A model generated the notes under the pieces. It searched no databases, was not told the origin of the DNA, and was given only the letters and a program-made list of their open reading frames with translations. From Alphaproteobacteria bacterium (GTDB taxonomy: Bacteria; Pseudomonadota; Alphaproteobacteria; Micropepsales; Micropepsaceae), in assembly GCA_028869725.1 (NCBI GenBank), contig JAGWRJ010000068.1, forward strand, positions 1 through 24,521: 24,521 bases of DNA, given 5' to 3'. Below are positions 1 through 7,188 of the stretch, piece after piece (position 1 is the first letter of the stretch; each line of letters begins with the position of its first letter). The position numbers and the translations under genes were made by a program.

Positions 1-2
1 CT

Positions 3-263
3 TTCCGGGCCTCACCCTCGCCCCTGCTCTTCAACACGCGCCTTCCCATTTCACATCCGGTCATCCCGGCCCACGCCCAGCTCGGCCCGAATGCGGCATG
101 GTGGGCATCACGGACCAGGGGCTACGACTGGATGCAAGCCGACAAGATTAATTCGATGGCATTCAATCACCTGCTGTGGCGCGCCTACGCCCCGGCCCGC
201 CCCTACCCCACAGAGCGCTCGGGCAAAGATCTGCGGGAAGCGGCGGAAAACCGCGGCCACTAG
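3..263 (+). CDS. C-terminal end of an unidentified protein (possible phosphoesterase), partial
   Basis: An open frame runs in from the left edge for 86 codons and stops with TAG at 261-263. The start lies outside the window. The last 45 residues look like a real protein tail: an aromatic-rich stretch with F-N-H-L-L-W-R, then a P-Y-P motif and a charged end. The pattern N-x-x-L-W followed by P-Y-P reminds me of the C-termini of some bacterial alkaline-phosphatase-superfamily phosphoesterases, sometimes fused to a beta-propeller, but this is only a recollection of style. It is clearly not the C-terminus of SecD, which would be the expected partner of the following secF. The frame shows no internal stop and ends just before a 200-nt non-coding gap. 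Confidence 0.4.
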   Translation, partial: FRASPSPLLFNTRLPISHPVIPAHAQLGPNAAWWASRTRGYDWMQADKINSMAFNHLLWRAYAPARPYPTERSGKDLREAAENRGH

Positions 264-350
264 GCGCGCGCACCGGCCGGCACGTCCAGGACCCGGTTCT
301 GGCCAGCCGCGAGGGAACGAAGCGGGCCGCCGCGCGCGTCAAGGCCCGTC

Positions 351-389
351 AGGGGCAAGGCCAGAGCCGGCAGCCTTGCCCCTCTGGCC
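351..389 (+). terminator. Two mutually exclusive hairpins between the partial gene and secF
   Basis: Arms 351-361 and 373-383 (AGGGGCAAGGC / GCCTTGCCCCT) form a perfect 11-bp stem with an 11-nt loop. A second perfect 8-bp stem, GGCCAGAG (359-366) with CTCTGGCC (382-389), uses some of the same bases, so only one can form at a time. No U-tract follows, so this is not a classic intrinsic terminator. It may end the upstream transcript or act as a leader structure for secF. Confidence 0.4.
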
Positions 390-463
390 GTCGCGGGCTA
401 TGTCTCTCGGCCGCCATAGCCTGGACGGGTGCAACTGCCCGCCCCGCAACCCGAATTTCCGAA

Positions 464-1408
464 ATGCCCCTGCTCAGATTTCTGCCTGACCACTCCAAGA
501 TCGATTTCGTAGGCGCCCGGTACTTTGCCTTTGCCATCGATGGCCTGCTGCTTCTGGCGACCATCATCTCGATCAGCGTGCAGGGCTTTAACCTTGGCAT
601 CGACTTTACGGGCGGCGTGCTGCTGCAGGTCAAATCCGTCCACTCGATCCATATCAGTTCCGTCCGCGACGAAATCTACAGCCTCGGTTTCCCGGACGCC
701 CAGATCCAGTATATCGGCTCAGGAGCCTGCGATACCCCGATCCATTCCTGCGTTCTTATTCGCGTCAAGCCGAAGCCCAACCAGTCCGGCGAAACCATTC
801 AGTCCATGATCAAGCACAAGCTGGGGCCGAGTTTCACCCCGCGCAGCGCTCAGGTCATCGGGCCCAAGGTATCGGGCGAATTGTTTCATGCCGGCGTGGT
901 GGCGACGATCCTTGCCGTTATTGCCATCGCCATCTATGTCGCGGTGCGTTTCGAATGGCAGTATGGCGTCGGCGCGGTCGTGGCCACTGGCCATGACGTG
1001 CTCGTGACCGCCGGCCTGTTCTCGCTCCTACATTGGGATTTTTCACTGAACTCGATAGCAGCGCTGCTGACGCTTGCCGGCTACTCGATCAACGATACGG
1101 TCGTGGTGTTCGACCGAATTCGCGAAAACCGACGCAAATTCAAGCGTATGAACCTAGGCGAGCTGATCAATCTGTCAACCAATCAGATGTTGACACGAAC
1201 CATCCTGACCAGCGGCGCAACCGCAATCTCCATAATTCCGCTTCTTGTCTTCGGCGGTCCGGCGCTGTTCGACTTCACCGGTGCGATCCTGTTCGGAATT
1301 ATCGTAGGTACATTCTCGTCGATCTATGTCGCATCTGCTCTGCTCCTCTACCTGCCCGCACCCGCCGGCACGCAGACTGGTCCGAGCGAGAAAGAGGCGA
1401 CGGCCTAA
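464..1408 (+). CDS. secF: Protein translocase subunit SecF
   Basis: Inner-membrane subunit of the SecDF complex, which uses the proton motive force to help pull preproteins out of SecYEG on the periplasmic side. The start at 464 gives 314 residues, the usual SecF length; the same frame stays open upstream but has no SecF-like sequence there. Visible features are the first membrane span at about 18-38, G-I-D-F-T-G-G at 45-51 (the family signature after TM1), a periplasmic loop to about 140, then five hydrophobic segments. The conserved N-D-T-V-V-V-F-D-R-I-R-E-N lies at 220-232 and a T-R-T-I-x-T-S block follows. Two cysteines (89 and 95) in the periplasmic loop are a local oddity. There is no strong ribosome binding site. 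secD is not adjacent, whereas secD and secF are usually neighbours. Confidence 0.95.
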   Translation: MPLLRFLPDHSKIDFVGARYFAFAIDGLLLLATIISISVQGFNLGIDFTGGVLLQVKSVHSIHISSVRDEIYSLGFPDAQIQYIGSGACDTPIHSCVLIRVKPKPNQSGETIQSMIKHKLGPSFTPRSAQVIGPKVSGELFHAGVVATILAVIAIAIYVAVRFEWQYGVGAVVATGHDVLVTAGLFSLLHWDFSLNSIAALLTLAGYSINDTVVVFDRIRENRRKFKRMNLGELINLSTNQMLTRTILTSGATAISIIPLLVFGGPALFDFTGAILFGIIVGTFSSIYVASALLLYLPAPAGTQTGPSEKEATA

Positions 1409-1490
1409 ATCACCCGACGCGCCCTGACCGCTTCGCAGCGAGCGTGCAATCGGCGACGGGGCAAATCTTGCCAACAGCGCACACGTAGTG

Positions 1491-1508
1491 TCTGCCGCGG
1501 CCGGCAGA
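1491..1508. terminator. Hairpin between convergent secF and eipA
   Basis: TCTGCCG (1491-1497) and CGGCAGA (1502-1508) form a perfect 7-bp stem with a 4-nt loop in the 127-nt gap where secF and eipA converge. The position suits a bidirectional terminator, but neither side carries a T-run, so termination is inferred from position only. Confidence 0.4.
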
Positions 1509-1535
1509 GCAGAGCCTTCGCACCGCTCACGCGCA

Positions 1536-2288
1536 TCAGAACGGATTGATGGTCTCGTGCCGGGTAAAGGTCAGATAACCGGCATTGACGCCAGCGCGTA
1601 GACCGACGCCCGTACGCATGGGCGCGATCGTGATGTGACCAGAGCGCAAGTAGTTCACCCCGATACCAGCCACAAAGTAGAAGCTGCCCGAAACTCCGGG
1701 AAACCGCTGATACAGCTGATCGCGGTTGTGCAGATTGTACACGAGCATGAACGTCTTGGAGGCATTGGCCCCAAAATCGAAGCCGACGCTGGGTCCCTGC
1801 CAGTAAACCTTCACAGGGGGATAGCCCTTGCGCATCAGCCAGCCCGAACCGTACCGCAGCCCCACGATGAACGCGCCGGAGCCCTCGGCCCCCTTGATGT
1901 ATGCGTTCGGCAGACCGTTCTCTGAAAACACCTTCTGCACCGCCTTGGCCACCGCCTCGCTGGTGTCACCAAAAAAGCCGGTCGCAGCCTGGACGATTTC
2001 GTTCTTGCTGAACTTGTCACCGCGATGTCCATGGACCTCATTTGCCGTATCCGAGCTTTCTGCACCGGTGTAGCTGGACGGCGGCGTGTTGTTGTAGCCC
2101 TCCACCGGCTGCGCATTGGAACCCTGATCGGTGGAGCTCGCAGCCCCCGGTGGAGGAAGCTGGGTGGGTGCACTGACCGCGCCAGTATTGGCCGCATCCT
2201 GCGCCGATGCCGGTGCGCAGGTCATCGCAAGCGCTCCGGCAAGTGCCGCAGCGCAAACTCCCAAACGGCGCAGGTCCGAACGCATCAT
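1536..2288 (-). CDS. eipA: DUF1134 / EipA-type periplasmic envelope protein
   Basis: Matches the DUF1134 family. Its Brucella member EipA is a small periplasmic beta-barrel protein needed for cell-envelope integrity. The protein is 250 residues from 2288. An N-terminal signal peptide (basic start, Ala/Leu core, A-P-A-S-A then Q) predicts cleavage after residue 29. A low-complexity Pro/Ser/Ala/Asn linker spans about 35-80, and the conserved domain runs from about 95 to the end, with repeated Gly/Tyr/Phe-rich strands. Three in-frame ATGs lie close together (2294, 2288, 2285). The Shine-Dalgarno AAGGAG at 2302-2297 is only 2 nt from the first but 8 nt from the second, so 2288 is chosen. An in-frame extension up to 2330 is rejected for the same reason. 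It converges on secF and is probably monocistronic. Confidence 0.88.
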   Translation of the reverse strand: MMRSDLRRLGVCAAALAGALAMTCAPASAQDAANTGAVSAPTQLPPPGAASSTDQGSNAQPVEGYNNTPPSSYTGAESSDTANEVHGHRGDKFSKNEIVQAATGFFGDTSEAVAKAVQKVFSENGLPNAYIKGAEGSGAFIVGLRYGSGWLMRKGYPPVKVYWQGPSVGFDFGANASKTFMLVYNLHNRDQLYQRFPGVSGSFYFVAGIGVNYLRSGHITIAPMRTGVGLRAGVNAGYLTFTRHETINPF

Positions 2289-2378
2289 GGGCATGTCTCC
2301 TTTTGAACGAATCAGAGCAGGTGACGTCATCTAGGGGTAAACCCAAACGCCGTAACGCGACAAATTTTGGGCATGAGC

Positions 2379-3260
2379 CTAGGCCAGCTGATATTTCTGC
2401 CCAAGGCGCAAGACCCGGCCTTCTCCTTCAAGCTGGATCAGATGTGCCTCAACCGAACGCGCAGCTGCCGGATGCAAGCTGCGATCCACGGCCGCATAAA
2501 TCTCTGTGACCATTTTGGGAATTGTATCCAGGCCGCGCTCAAGCGCCGCGACGATCTGAGCCTCGCGCTCAAGACGATGGGCGAGATAGGCTTCCAGAAA
2601 TGGCCGGGGGGTGCGCACCGGGCCACCATGGGTTGGCCATAAGACCTGATCATGGCGGGCGATCAGTTTGCGCAGAGAGGCCATGTACTCGGCCATATTG
2701 CCGTCGGGCGGAATCACCACTGTCGTCGACCAGCCCATGACGTGATCGCCGGTAAAAAGCGCGTCTTCGTCGCGAAGGGCAAAGCACATGTGGTTCGACG
2801 TGTGTCCCGGGGTAAAGACACATTCGAAGGAAAATCCGTCGCCTTCCACCTCATCACCGTCGCGGACCAGAATATCCGGGACAAAATCGCGATCCCCGCC
2901 CTCTTCCAGCTTCAGCGTGCTGTCCTGTCCCGATCCATGCGGCCCAAAACCATAGGTCTTGGCTCCGGACCAGGCCTTCAGGGGGGCCGCGGCCGGTGAA
3001 TGATCGCTGTGGGTATGGGTGATCAGGATATGGGTCAGGCGCCGCCCGGCCACTGCCCGCTTCAGAGCCTCGATATGGGGCTCACTGGCCGGACCGGGGT
3101 CGATGATGGCGACATCCCTGCCACGCCCGATAATATAGGTCCCGGTGCCATGAAAGGTGAACGGACCCGGATTGGGCGCCAGAACCCGCGTGATCCGGGA
3201 ACTGACCTGGATGGGCTCGCCCACCGGGGCAGAAAAGGAACGGTCAAACGCGATAGCCAT
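2379..3260 (-). CDS. MBL-fold metallo-hydrolase (LACTB2/glyoxalase II-like)
   Basis: A 293-residue metallo-beta-lactamase-fold hydrolase. The metal-binding motif T-H-T-H-S-D-H is at 81-87. It is followed by further ligands in F-T-P-G-H-T-S-N-H, F-T-G-D-H and a late P-T-H-G-G. The C-terminal 70 residues look like the winged-helix domain that accompanies LACTB2-type members. The substrate cannot be read from sequence: relatives include thioesterase/glyoxalase-like hydrolases and an RNase (human LACTB2). The gene starts 3 nt after the stop of the upstream membrane-protein gene and has no Shine-Dalgarno. Instead a TATACT element lies exactly 7 nt before the ATG, so it may be translated from coupling, from a leaderless mRNA, or both. 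Confidence 0.9.
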   Translation of the reverse strand: MAIAFDRSFSAPVGEPIQVSSRITRVLAPNPGPFTFHGTGTYIIGRGRDVAIIDPGPASEPHIEALKRAVAGRRLTHILITHTHSDHSPAAAPLKAWSGAKTYGFGPHGSGQDSTLKLEEGGDRDFVPDILVRDGDEVEGDGFSFECVFTPGHTSNHMCFALRDEDALFTGDHVMGWSTTVVIPPDGNMAEYMASLRKLIARHDQVLWPTHGGPVRTPRPFLEAYLAHRLEREAQIVAALERGLDTIPKMVTEIYAAVDRSLHPAAARSVEAHLIQLEGEGRVLRLGQKYQLA

Positions 3261-3263
3261 AAT

Positions 3264-3593
3264 TTAAAGTATAGCACGTGCCGCACGGATACGCTCGAGA
3301 CGAACCACAAGATCCGGGCGCGTGCGGTACATGACCCGCTGCAGGCGCCGTGGTGCACGCTCGGAAAACATCTCGAGCAGCCGTGACAGCCAGGTATAGC
3401 GGAACCGGGCATAGCGCAGCCCGTTACGGAAACCACGGCTCTGACCGGTCAGAATTGCACTACCCGCAAGAAGCAGTACCGCCGCGACCGGAACCGGCAG
3501 TGGCACCGGAATGGGCAGTATCAGCAGCCCGGTCGAAAAGCTCGCCCAGCCTGCAGTCAGAAGCAGATAGTGACTCGCTTGCGATTTACGCAT
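3264..3593 (-). CDS. Small membrane protein, PGPGW-type
   Basis: A 109-residue protein with two hydrophobic segments at about 8-28 and 31-49, separated by a proline-rich turn. A long basic, Arg-rich amphipathic tail (17 Arg over the last 60 residues) is predicted to be cytoplasmic. The hydrophobic hairpin plus R-F-R tail resembles the PGPGW putative transmembrane family, whose function is unknown; this assignment is tentative. It is the first gene of a two-gene minus-strand unit with the MBL hydrolase, with 3 nt between stop and start. The 90 nt upstream (3594-3683) separate it from the nitrilase gene; I see no clear promoter there. Confidence 0.7.
   Translation of the reverse strand: MRKSQASHYLLLTAGWASFSTGLLILPIPVPLPVPVAAVLLLAGSAILTGQSRGFRNGLRYARFRYTWLSRLLEMFSERAPRRLQRVMYRTRPDLVVRLERIRAARAIL
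3268..3273 (-). promoter_or_regulatory. Candidate -10 element for a leaderless MBL-hydrolase mRNA
   Basis: On the minus strand TATACT (one mismatch to TATAAT) is followed by exactly 7 nt and then the ATG at 3260, so a transcript starting at the usual distance would begin at the A of the start codon. There is no Shine-Dalgarno before this ATG. No convincing -35 hexamer is seen 16-18 nt upstream, and the element overlaps the end of the upstream coding region. Confidence 0.35.
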
Positions 3594-3683
3594 GACCCGG
3601 AGCGTGCCCTGGTGAGCAGTTGATGAAACTATTGTCAGCTTGTCGTGACTTTGTGGCGGCAGTTAGACCGTACCACGCAACAA

Positions 3684-4613
3684 TTACGGCTGCGTTGCCG
3701 CGTCGGCGCAAAGCATCGCCGTTGTGTTAACCTTTAGGGAAAACACGTCCGGGCGCCCGTAGTGGCCGGAGACGTCGAGATCGAACTTGCCCCGGACGAT
3801 CTGCCGAAGCTCAAGCTCCGCCGACAGTATGCCCTCTTGCCCCGTAAGCGGACCGGCCAGGACCTCGCCAAAGGGCGAGACGATCAGGCTGCCGCCTTTG
3901 ATCAGGGCATCACCGCCTTGACCAGCCGGATAATCCCGCGGGTAATCCGCCGCCGTCGCATACTGACACGCCGAGAGCACGAAGCAGCGTCCCTCATAGG
4001 CGATGTGGCGCATACTGGTCTGCCATTGCGGACGGTCGTCCACTGTCGGCGCGCAATAAACCTCTACGCCCTGGGCGTAGAGCCAGCTGCGATACAGCGG
4101 CATGTAGTTCTCCCAGCAGATCGCCGCGCCCACGCGGGCACCTGCCATGTCGATCACCCGCGTTGTTGCACCATCGCCCATGCCCCAGATGAGACGCTCC
4201 ATTGCGGTGGGCATCAGCTTGCGATGCGTGTTCACCAGCCGGCCATCCTCTGCAATAAACAGAGCCGTGCAATAGAGCGTCCCCTGAGCCTGTTCGATGA
4301 TGCCTATGACCATTGCCAGCGACAGAGCCTTTGCCGTCTTGCACATCCGTGCAACGTGCGGACCGTCGATTCGGACTGCGCTGTCGTAATAGCGTGCAAA
4401 CCAGTCGCGACCCTCGTCACTGCGCGCGCCGACGCGGGCACCAAAATCCATACCTTTGGGATACCCGCCGATAAAAGCTTCGGGAAATACCGCAAGCCTG
4501 GCCTGTCGCGCCGCCTGCGCCGCAAAATGCTCGAATTTGTCAAGGGTCGCCGCAGTATCAAAGGCCACCGATCCAGCCTGAACCACGCTAACTCCCAGAA
4601 CCGCCTCGGACAT
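3684..4613 (-). CDS. Nitrilase (carbon-nitrogen hydrolase superfamily)
   Basis: A 309-residue branch-1 nitrilase, cytoplasmic, which hydrolyses nitriles to carboxylic acid plus ammonia. The catalytic triad is intact: Glu45 in F-P-E-A-F, Lys132 in H-R-K-L-M-P-T, and Cys166 in I-C-W-E-N-Y-M-P. The C-W-E-N signature and the late S-G-H-Y-G-R-P-D-V-F block point to a true nitrilase and not an amidase or carbamoylase. Substrate preference (aliphatic, aryl, cyanide) cannot be judged. The start at 4613 has Shine-Dalgarno AGGAG 7 nt upstream. It is divergent from the GST/binding-protein pair, with 87 nt between starts holding a candidate promoter and inverted repeat. Coordinated control of both sides is an inference. 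Confidence 0.93.
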   Translation of the reverse strand: MSEAVLGVSVVQAGSVAFDTAATLDKFEHFAAQAARQARLAVFPEAFIGGYPKGMDFGARVGARSDEGRDWFARYYDSAVRIDGPHVARMCKTAKALSLAMVIGIIEQAQGTLYCTALFIAEDGRLVNTHRKLMPTAMERLIWGMGDGATTRVIDMAGARVGAAICWENYMPLYRSWLYAQGVEVYCAPTVDDRPQWQTSMRHIAYEGRCFVLSACQYATAADYPRDYPAGQGGDALIKGGSLIVSPFGEVLAGPLTGQEGILSAELELRQIVRGKFDLDVSGHYGRPDVFSLKVNTTAMLCADAATQP

Positions 4614-4637
4614 TGCAATCTCCTAACTGCCACCCCT

Positions 4638-4666
4638 TTGACGAAGGCGCTCAGCCTACATAGGCT
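4638..4666 (+). promoter_or_regulatory. Candidate GST promoter with operator-like inverted repeat over its -10
   Basis: TTGACG (4638-4643), a 17-nt spacer and TAGGCT (4661-4666) make a plausible housekeeping promoter for the GST gene, giving a leader of about 28 nt. The arms AGCCTA (4653-4658) and TAGGCT (4661-4666) form a perfect 6-bp inverted repeat with a 2-nt centre that covers the -10 hexamer, as a repressor site would. The -10 itself matches the consensus poorly. Confidence 0.45.
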
Positions 4667-4700
4667 CCCAGGATCGCATATCTGTGAAGGACACGCCAAG

Positions 4701-5315
4701 ATGAAGCTGTACAACTCTGTGGGACCAAATCCGCATGTCGTGCGTATGTTCATTGCCGAAAAGGGAATTGATGTACCCAAGGTCGAAGTTGACCTGCTGA
4801 AGGGAGAGAACCGGCAGGACTCACACCTCAAACGCAATCCCTCCGGCCAGATGCCCAGCCTGGAAACCGATGACGGTCAGTACATCTCCGAAATCACCGT
4901 GATCTGCGAATATCTTGAAGAAAAATTTCCCAATCCGCCAATGATTGGACGCACCGCTGAGGAACGCGCACAGGCGCGGATGTGGACACGGCGTGTCGAC
5001 CTCAACATCTGTGAGCCTATGGCCAATGGCTTTCGCTTCAGTCAGGGCCTCGAACTGTTCAAGCACCGGATCTATACCGCTCCGGAAGCCGCAAACGGAC
5101 TGAAGGCCATGGCCCAGGACCGGCTGAAATGGCTCGATGGTCAAATGTCGGACGGTCGGGAATTCATCTGCGGCGCGCGCTTCACGCTCGCGGACATCCT
5201 GCTGTACTGCTTCGTCGACTTCGGCAATCAGGTAGGACAGCCGCTCAATCCGGAATTCAAGAATCTGGGGGCATGGTTCAAGCGCGTCGGCGCCCGCCCC
5301 TCGGCCAAAGCATGA
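4701..5315 (+). CDS. Glutathione S-transferase family protein
   Basis: A 204-residue cytosolic GST. The thioredoxin-like N-terminal domain has Y-N-S-V-G-P-N near the start (the serine region expected to contact glutathione), N-P-S-G-Q-M-P-S-L at about 46-54 with the cis-proline, and I-S-E-I-T-V-I-C-E-Y-L at about 62-72. The helical C-terminal domain carries the F-T-L-A-D N-capping motif. The frame stays open upstream to 3762 across the nitrilase locus, but that extension is antisense shadow. The ATG at 4701 follows GAAGG at 4686-4690 and begins a canonical GST. Its stop overlaps the start of the next gene (ATGA), so the two are translationally coupled. It may conjugate electrophilic compounds, perhaps ones linked to the neighbouring nitrilase. 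Confidence 0.92.
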   Translation: MKLYNSVGPNPHVVRMFIAEKGIDVPKVEVDLLKGENRQDSHLKRNPSGQMPSLETDDGQYISEITVICEYLEEKFPNPPMIGRTAEERAQARMWTRRVDLNICEPMANGFRFSQGLELFKHRIYTAPEAANGLKAMAQDRLKWLDGQMSDGREFICGARFTLADILLYCFVDFGNQVGQPLNPEFKNLGAWFKRVGARPSAKA

Positions 5316-6529
5316 GGCGTCAGCACCTGGCGCTGGCGATGATCGTCAGCGCCGCCGTTGCCCAGACGCCAGCGCACGGATCGGCTCTGCCGATCGTGCC
5401 GGCACCGGGCGTACACCGCGACCACATCGATGTCGGCACCATTCTCGACCTCTCAGGTCCGCTCGCAGCGCAAGGCCGTGCCATTGAAAATGGCCTCAAA
5501 CTTGCGTTCAGCGATATCAACGCCAAGGGCGGCGTGAACGGTCGCAAAATTGTTCTTCTCGTCAAGAACAGTGCCTATAATCCGCAGCAGGCCCGAAATG
5601 CGGCGGAGGCGCTGCTCCATCACGGTATTTTTGCGGTCTTGTGCGCCAATGGCACACCGCCTGTCGCCGCCAGCATGCCCCTGATCCTGGGGCACAACAT
5701 TCTGAGCCTTTTTCCCTTCGTGCCGGCTCGGGCCGATTATACCCGTCCGCGCAGACTTGCGTTTTCTCTCGAAGTGCCGGTAGCGGCACAAGCGGAAATC
5801 GGACTGAAAGCACTGCTCAACGAACGGGGCAATCTGAAAGTTGGCGTTCTGTTCAGCGAAGATTCGCTTGGACGCGCTGTCCTTGCCGGCGTGCAACGCG
5901 AACTGGCGCGTCGCAACGCGCCCCTCACTGCCGCCGTACCCTACATTGCCGGAAGCCGGACGCTCACCGCTCCTTTGCAGCAACTGCGCCGGGAGGGCGC
6001 TGAACTCGTCGTCTTGGGCAGTGTACCGCAAGAGGCCATGCGGGCCCTGCAGGATGCCCATCGGGCACTGTGGCGCCCGGTATTTTTCTGCCCGGCCTGC
6101 TACATGCCTGAAGCCGCGACAATCGGGGGGCGCGATGTCGACGGGCTTTATGCCTTCGCCGCTACGCCAATTCCCTATCCAAATGGCGATGCACCGGCCA
6201 TTGCCGCATGGGCGAGGCTTTATGCAAGGCGTTTTCATGCCGTCGCAACGCCTGAAGCTCTGCAGGCCTATCTGGATGGTGAGCTGTTTGCGGTGGCGCT
6301 GCAGCACAGCGGCAGCCATCCCACGCCGCTGTATTTTGCCGATGTCCTGGAATCACTGCCGCCCTGGCATGACAGGGTGCTGGGCGGGCCTGTCGTCAAG
6401 TTCTCCGCCTCCGATCATCTTGGCCTGCATAGCGGCTGGCTTGCCGAAGTTGAGAACCGTCGCTGGCGTATGATCGGCCCGATCCACACGCTGACACCGC
6501 GACCGCACAGTTCGACAAAAGCTCAGTAA
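5312..6529 (+). CDS. ABC-type periplasmic substrate-binding protein (LivJ/LivK-like)
   Basis: A 405-residue type I periplasmic binding protein of the branched-chain amino acid/amide/urea group. It has an N-terminal signal peptide (basic M-R-R, hydrophobic core, cleavage near residue 23), then I-D-V-G-T-I-L-D-L-S-G-P-L-A at about 39-52 and the typical A-x-x-D-I-N-A-K-G-G-V-N-G-R-K-I block at about 65-80. Two cysteines spaced C-P-A-C at 260/263 are unusual in this family and could form a disulfide. The start ATG overlaps the GST stop by 4 nt. No permease or ATPase gene is nearby, so it is an orphan here and its ligand is unknown. Its 3' end overlaps the convergent membrane-protein gene by 7 nt. 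Confidence 0.88.
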   Translation: MRRQHLALAMIVSAAVAQTPAHGSALPIVPAPGVHRDHIDVGTILDLSGPLAAQGRAIENGLKLAFSDINAKGGVNGRKIVLLVKNSAYNPQQARNAAEALLHHGIFAVLCANGTPPVAASMPLILGHNILSLFPFVPARADYTRPRRLAFSLEVPVAAQAEIGLKALLNERGNLKVGVLFSEDSLGRAVLAGVQRELARRNAPLTAAVPYIAGSRTLTAPLQQLRREGAELVVLGSVPQEAMRALQDAHRALWRPVFFCPACYMPEAATIGGRDVDGLYAFAATPIPYPNGDAPAIAAWARLYARRFHAVATPEALQAYLDGELFAVALQHSGSHPTPLYFADVLESLPPWHDRVLGGPVVKFSASDHLGLHSGWLAEVENRRWRMIGPIHTLTPRPHSSTKAQ

Positions 6530-6885
6530 TAGAAGGGATTGCCTTCGCTCGCCCGCAGCAGACCTTTGACCGTGCGGAATATCACGTAGAGATAGAGCAG
6601 GCCCCACAGAATGAAGCCGATCCCGATGAAGCAGAGCGGGATCACGATCACCATGCCGATCAGGAAGATCCAGAAAAGTTCGATGGCATTGGAAAAATGG
6701 CTCTCATAGACCGAGCCACGCGCATCGTCGCGCTTCACATAGGCCAGCACGACGCCGATAAAGGCTGTCACACCATTTACCAGCGCGGCCAGATAAAGCA
6801 GATACACGATGATGGCCACTGTGCGCGCACTGTCCTGGCGCATGGACAGCTCATAGGTACTGTCGTTACGAGGTGCCTGGCTCAT
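6523..6885 (-). CDS. DUF4870-like integral membrane protein
   Basis: A 120-residue protein with three hydrophobic segments (about 24-50, 71-92 and 93-110). The motif Y-E-S-H-F-x-N-A-I-E-L-F-W before the second span matches the H-F-x-x-x-I-x-T-F-W pattern I associate with DUF4870-type small membrane proteins of unknown function. The start at 6885 is preceded by AGAGAAAG; an in-frame upstream extension has no membrane-protein character and is rejected. The stop codon interlocks with that of the convergent binding-protein gene. Confidence 0.78.
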   Translation of the reverse strand: MSQAPRNDSTYELSMRQDSARTVAIIVYLLYLAALVNGVTAFIGVVLAYVKRDDARGSVYESHFSNAIELFWIFLIGMVIVIPLCFIGIGFILWGLLYLYVIFRTVKGLLRASEGNPFYY

Positions 6886-7044
6886 AATCTTTCTCTCCCT
6901 CCAACCGCACTTGTGGCCAAATGTGGGCATGAAGCAGCACGCTTTCAACTGCACCTGGACCACCTGCCGTCGTCCCGATCTCGGGGCGGAGCTGCGATCA
7001 ACCAGATTTCGCCTATTCCTGCAAAGACTTAATCAATCCATCGT

Positions 7045-7063
7045 ATGGCTGTCATGCAGCCAT
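7045..7063. repeat. Inverted repeat ATGGCTG-N5-CAGCCAT
   Basis: Perfect 7-bp arms at 7045-7051 and 7057-7063 with a 5-nt centre (TCATG) lie in the intergenic region between divergent genes. The short spacing suits a dimeric regulator's operator or a small hairpin. No T-run follows on either strand. Confidence 0.45.
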
Positions 7064-7154
7064 GATTTATTCGCAGTGCAGGGCGGACCTGGCATATGAG
7101 GTTCGCCCATCAGTCCGGCAGGACACCTCCGGGGCAACATTGGGGCACCCAGAT

Positions 7155-7171
7155 CGGGACAGGAAGTCCCG
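7155..7171 (+). promoter_or_regulatory. Hairpin just upstream of the ribosome binding site
   Basis: CGGGAC (7155-7160) pairs perfectly with GTCCCG (7166-7171) around a 5-nt loop. The stem ends 4 nt before the AAGGAG Shine-Dalgarno (7176-7181) of the next gene. It leaves the site itself free and may shape translation or mRNA stability. Confidence 0.4.
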
Positions 7172-7188
7172 CCGCAAGGAGAAATGCA

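Larger units (their letters stand above)
6886..7188. other. 303-nt intergenic region with two dyad structures
   Basis: This gap lies between divergent genes (the DUF4870-like gene leaving left, the 109-residue gene leaving right). I see no convincing coding sequence or RNA gene. It holds the palindrome at 7045-7063 and the hairpin at 7155-7171, both described separately. No confident promoter pair was found by eye, although both genes must be transcribed from here. Confidence 0.6.

Noticed and set aside
176..463. Upstream extension of the secF frame
   Set aside because: The sequence is low-complexity and Arg/Pro-rich, and SecF family length and the TM1 region agree with a start at 464.
3762..4700. 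Long N-terminal extension of the GST frame
   Set aside because: It is antisense to the nitrilase, which has an intact catalytic triad; the GST fold starts cleanly at 4701.
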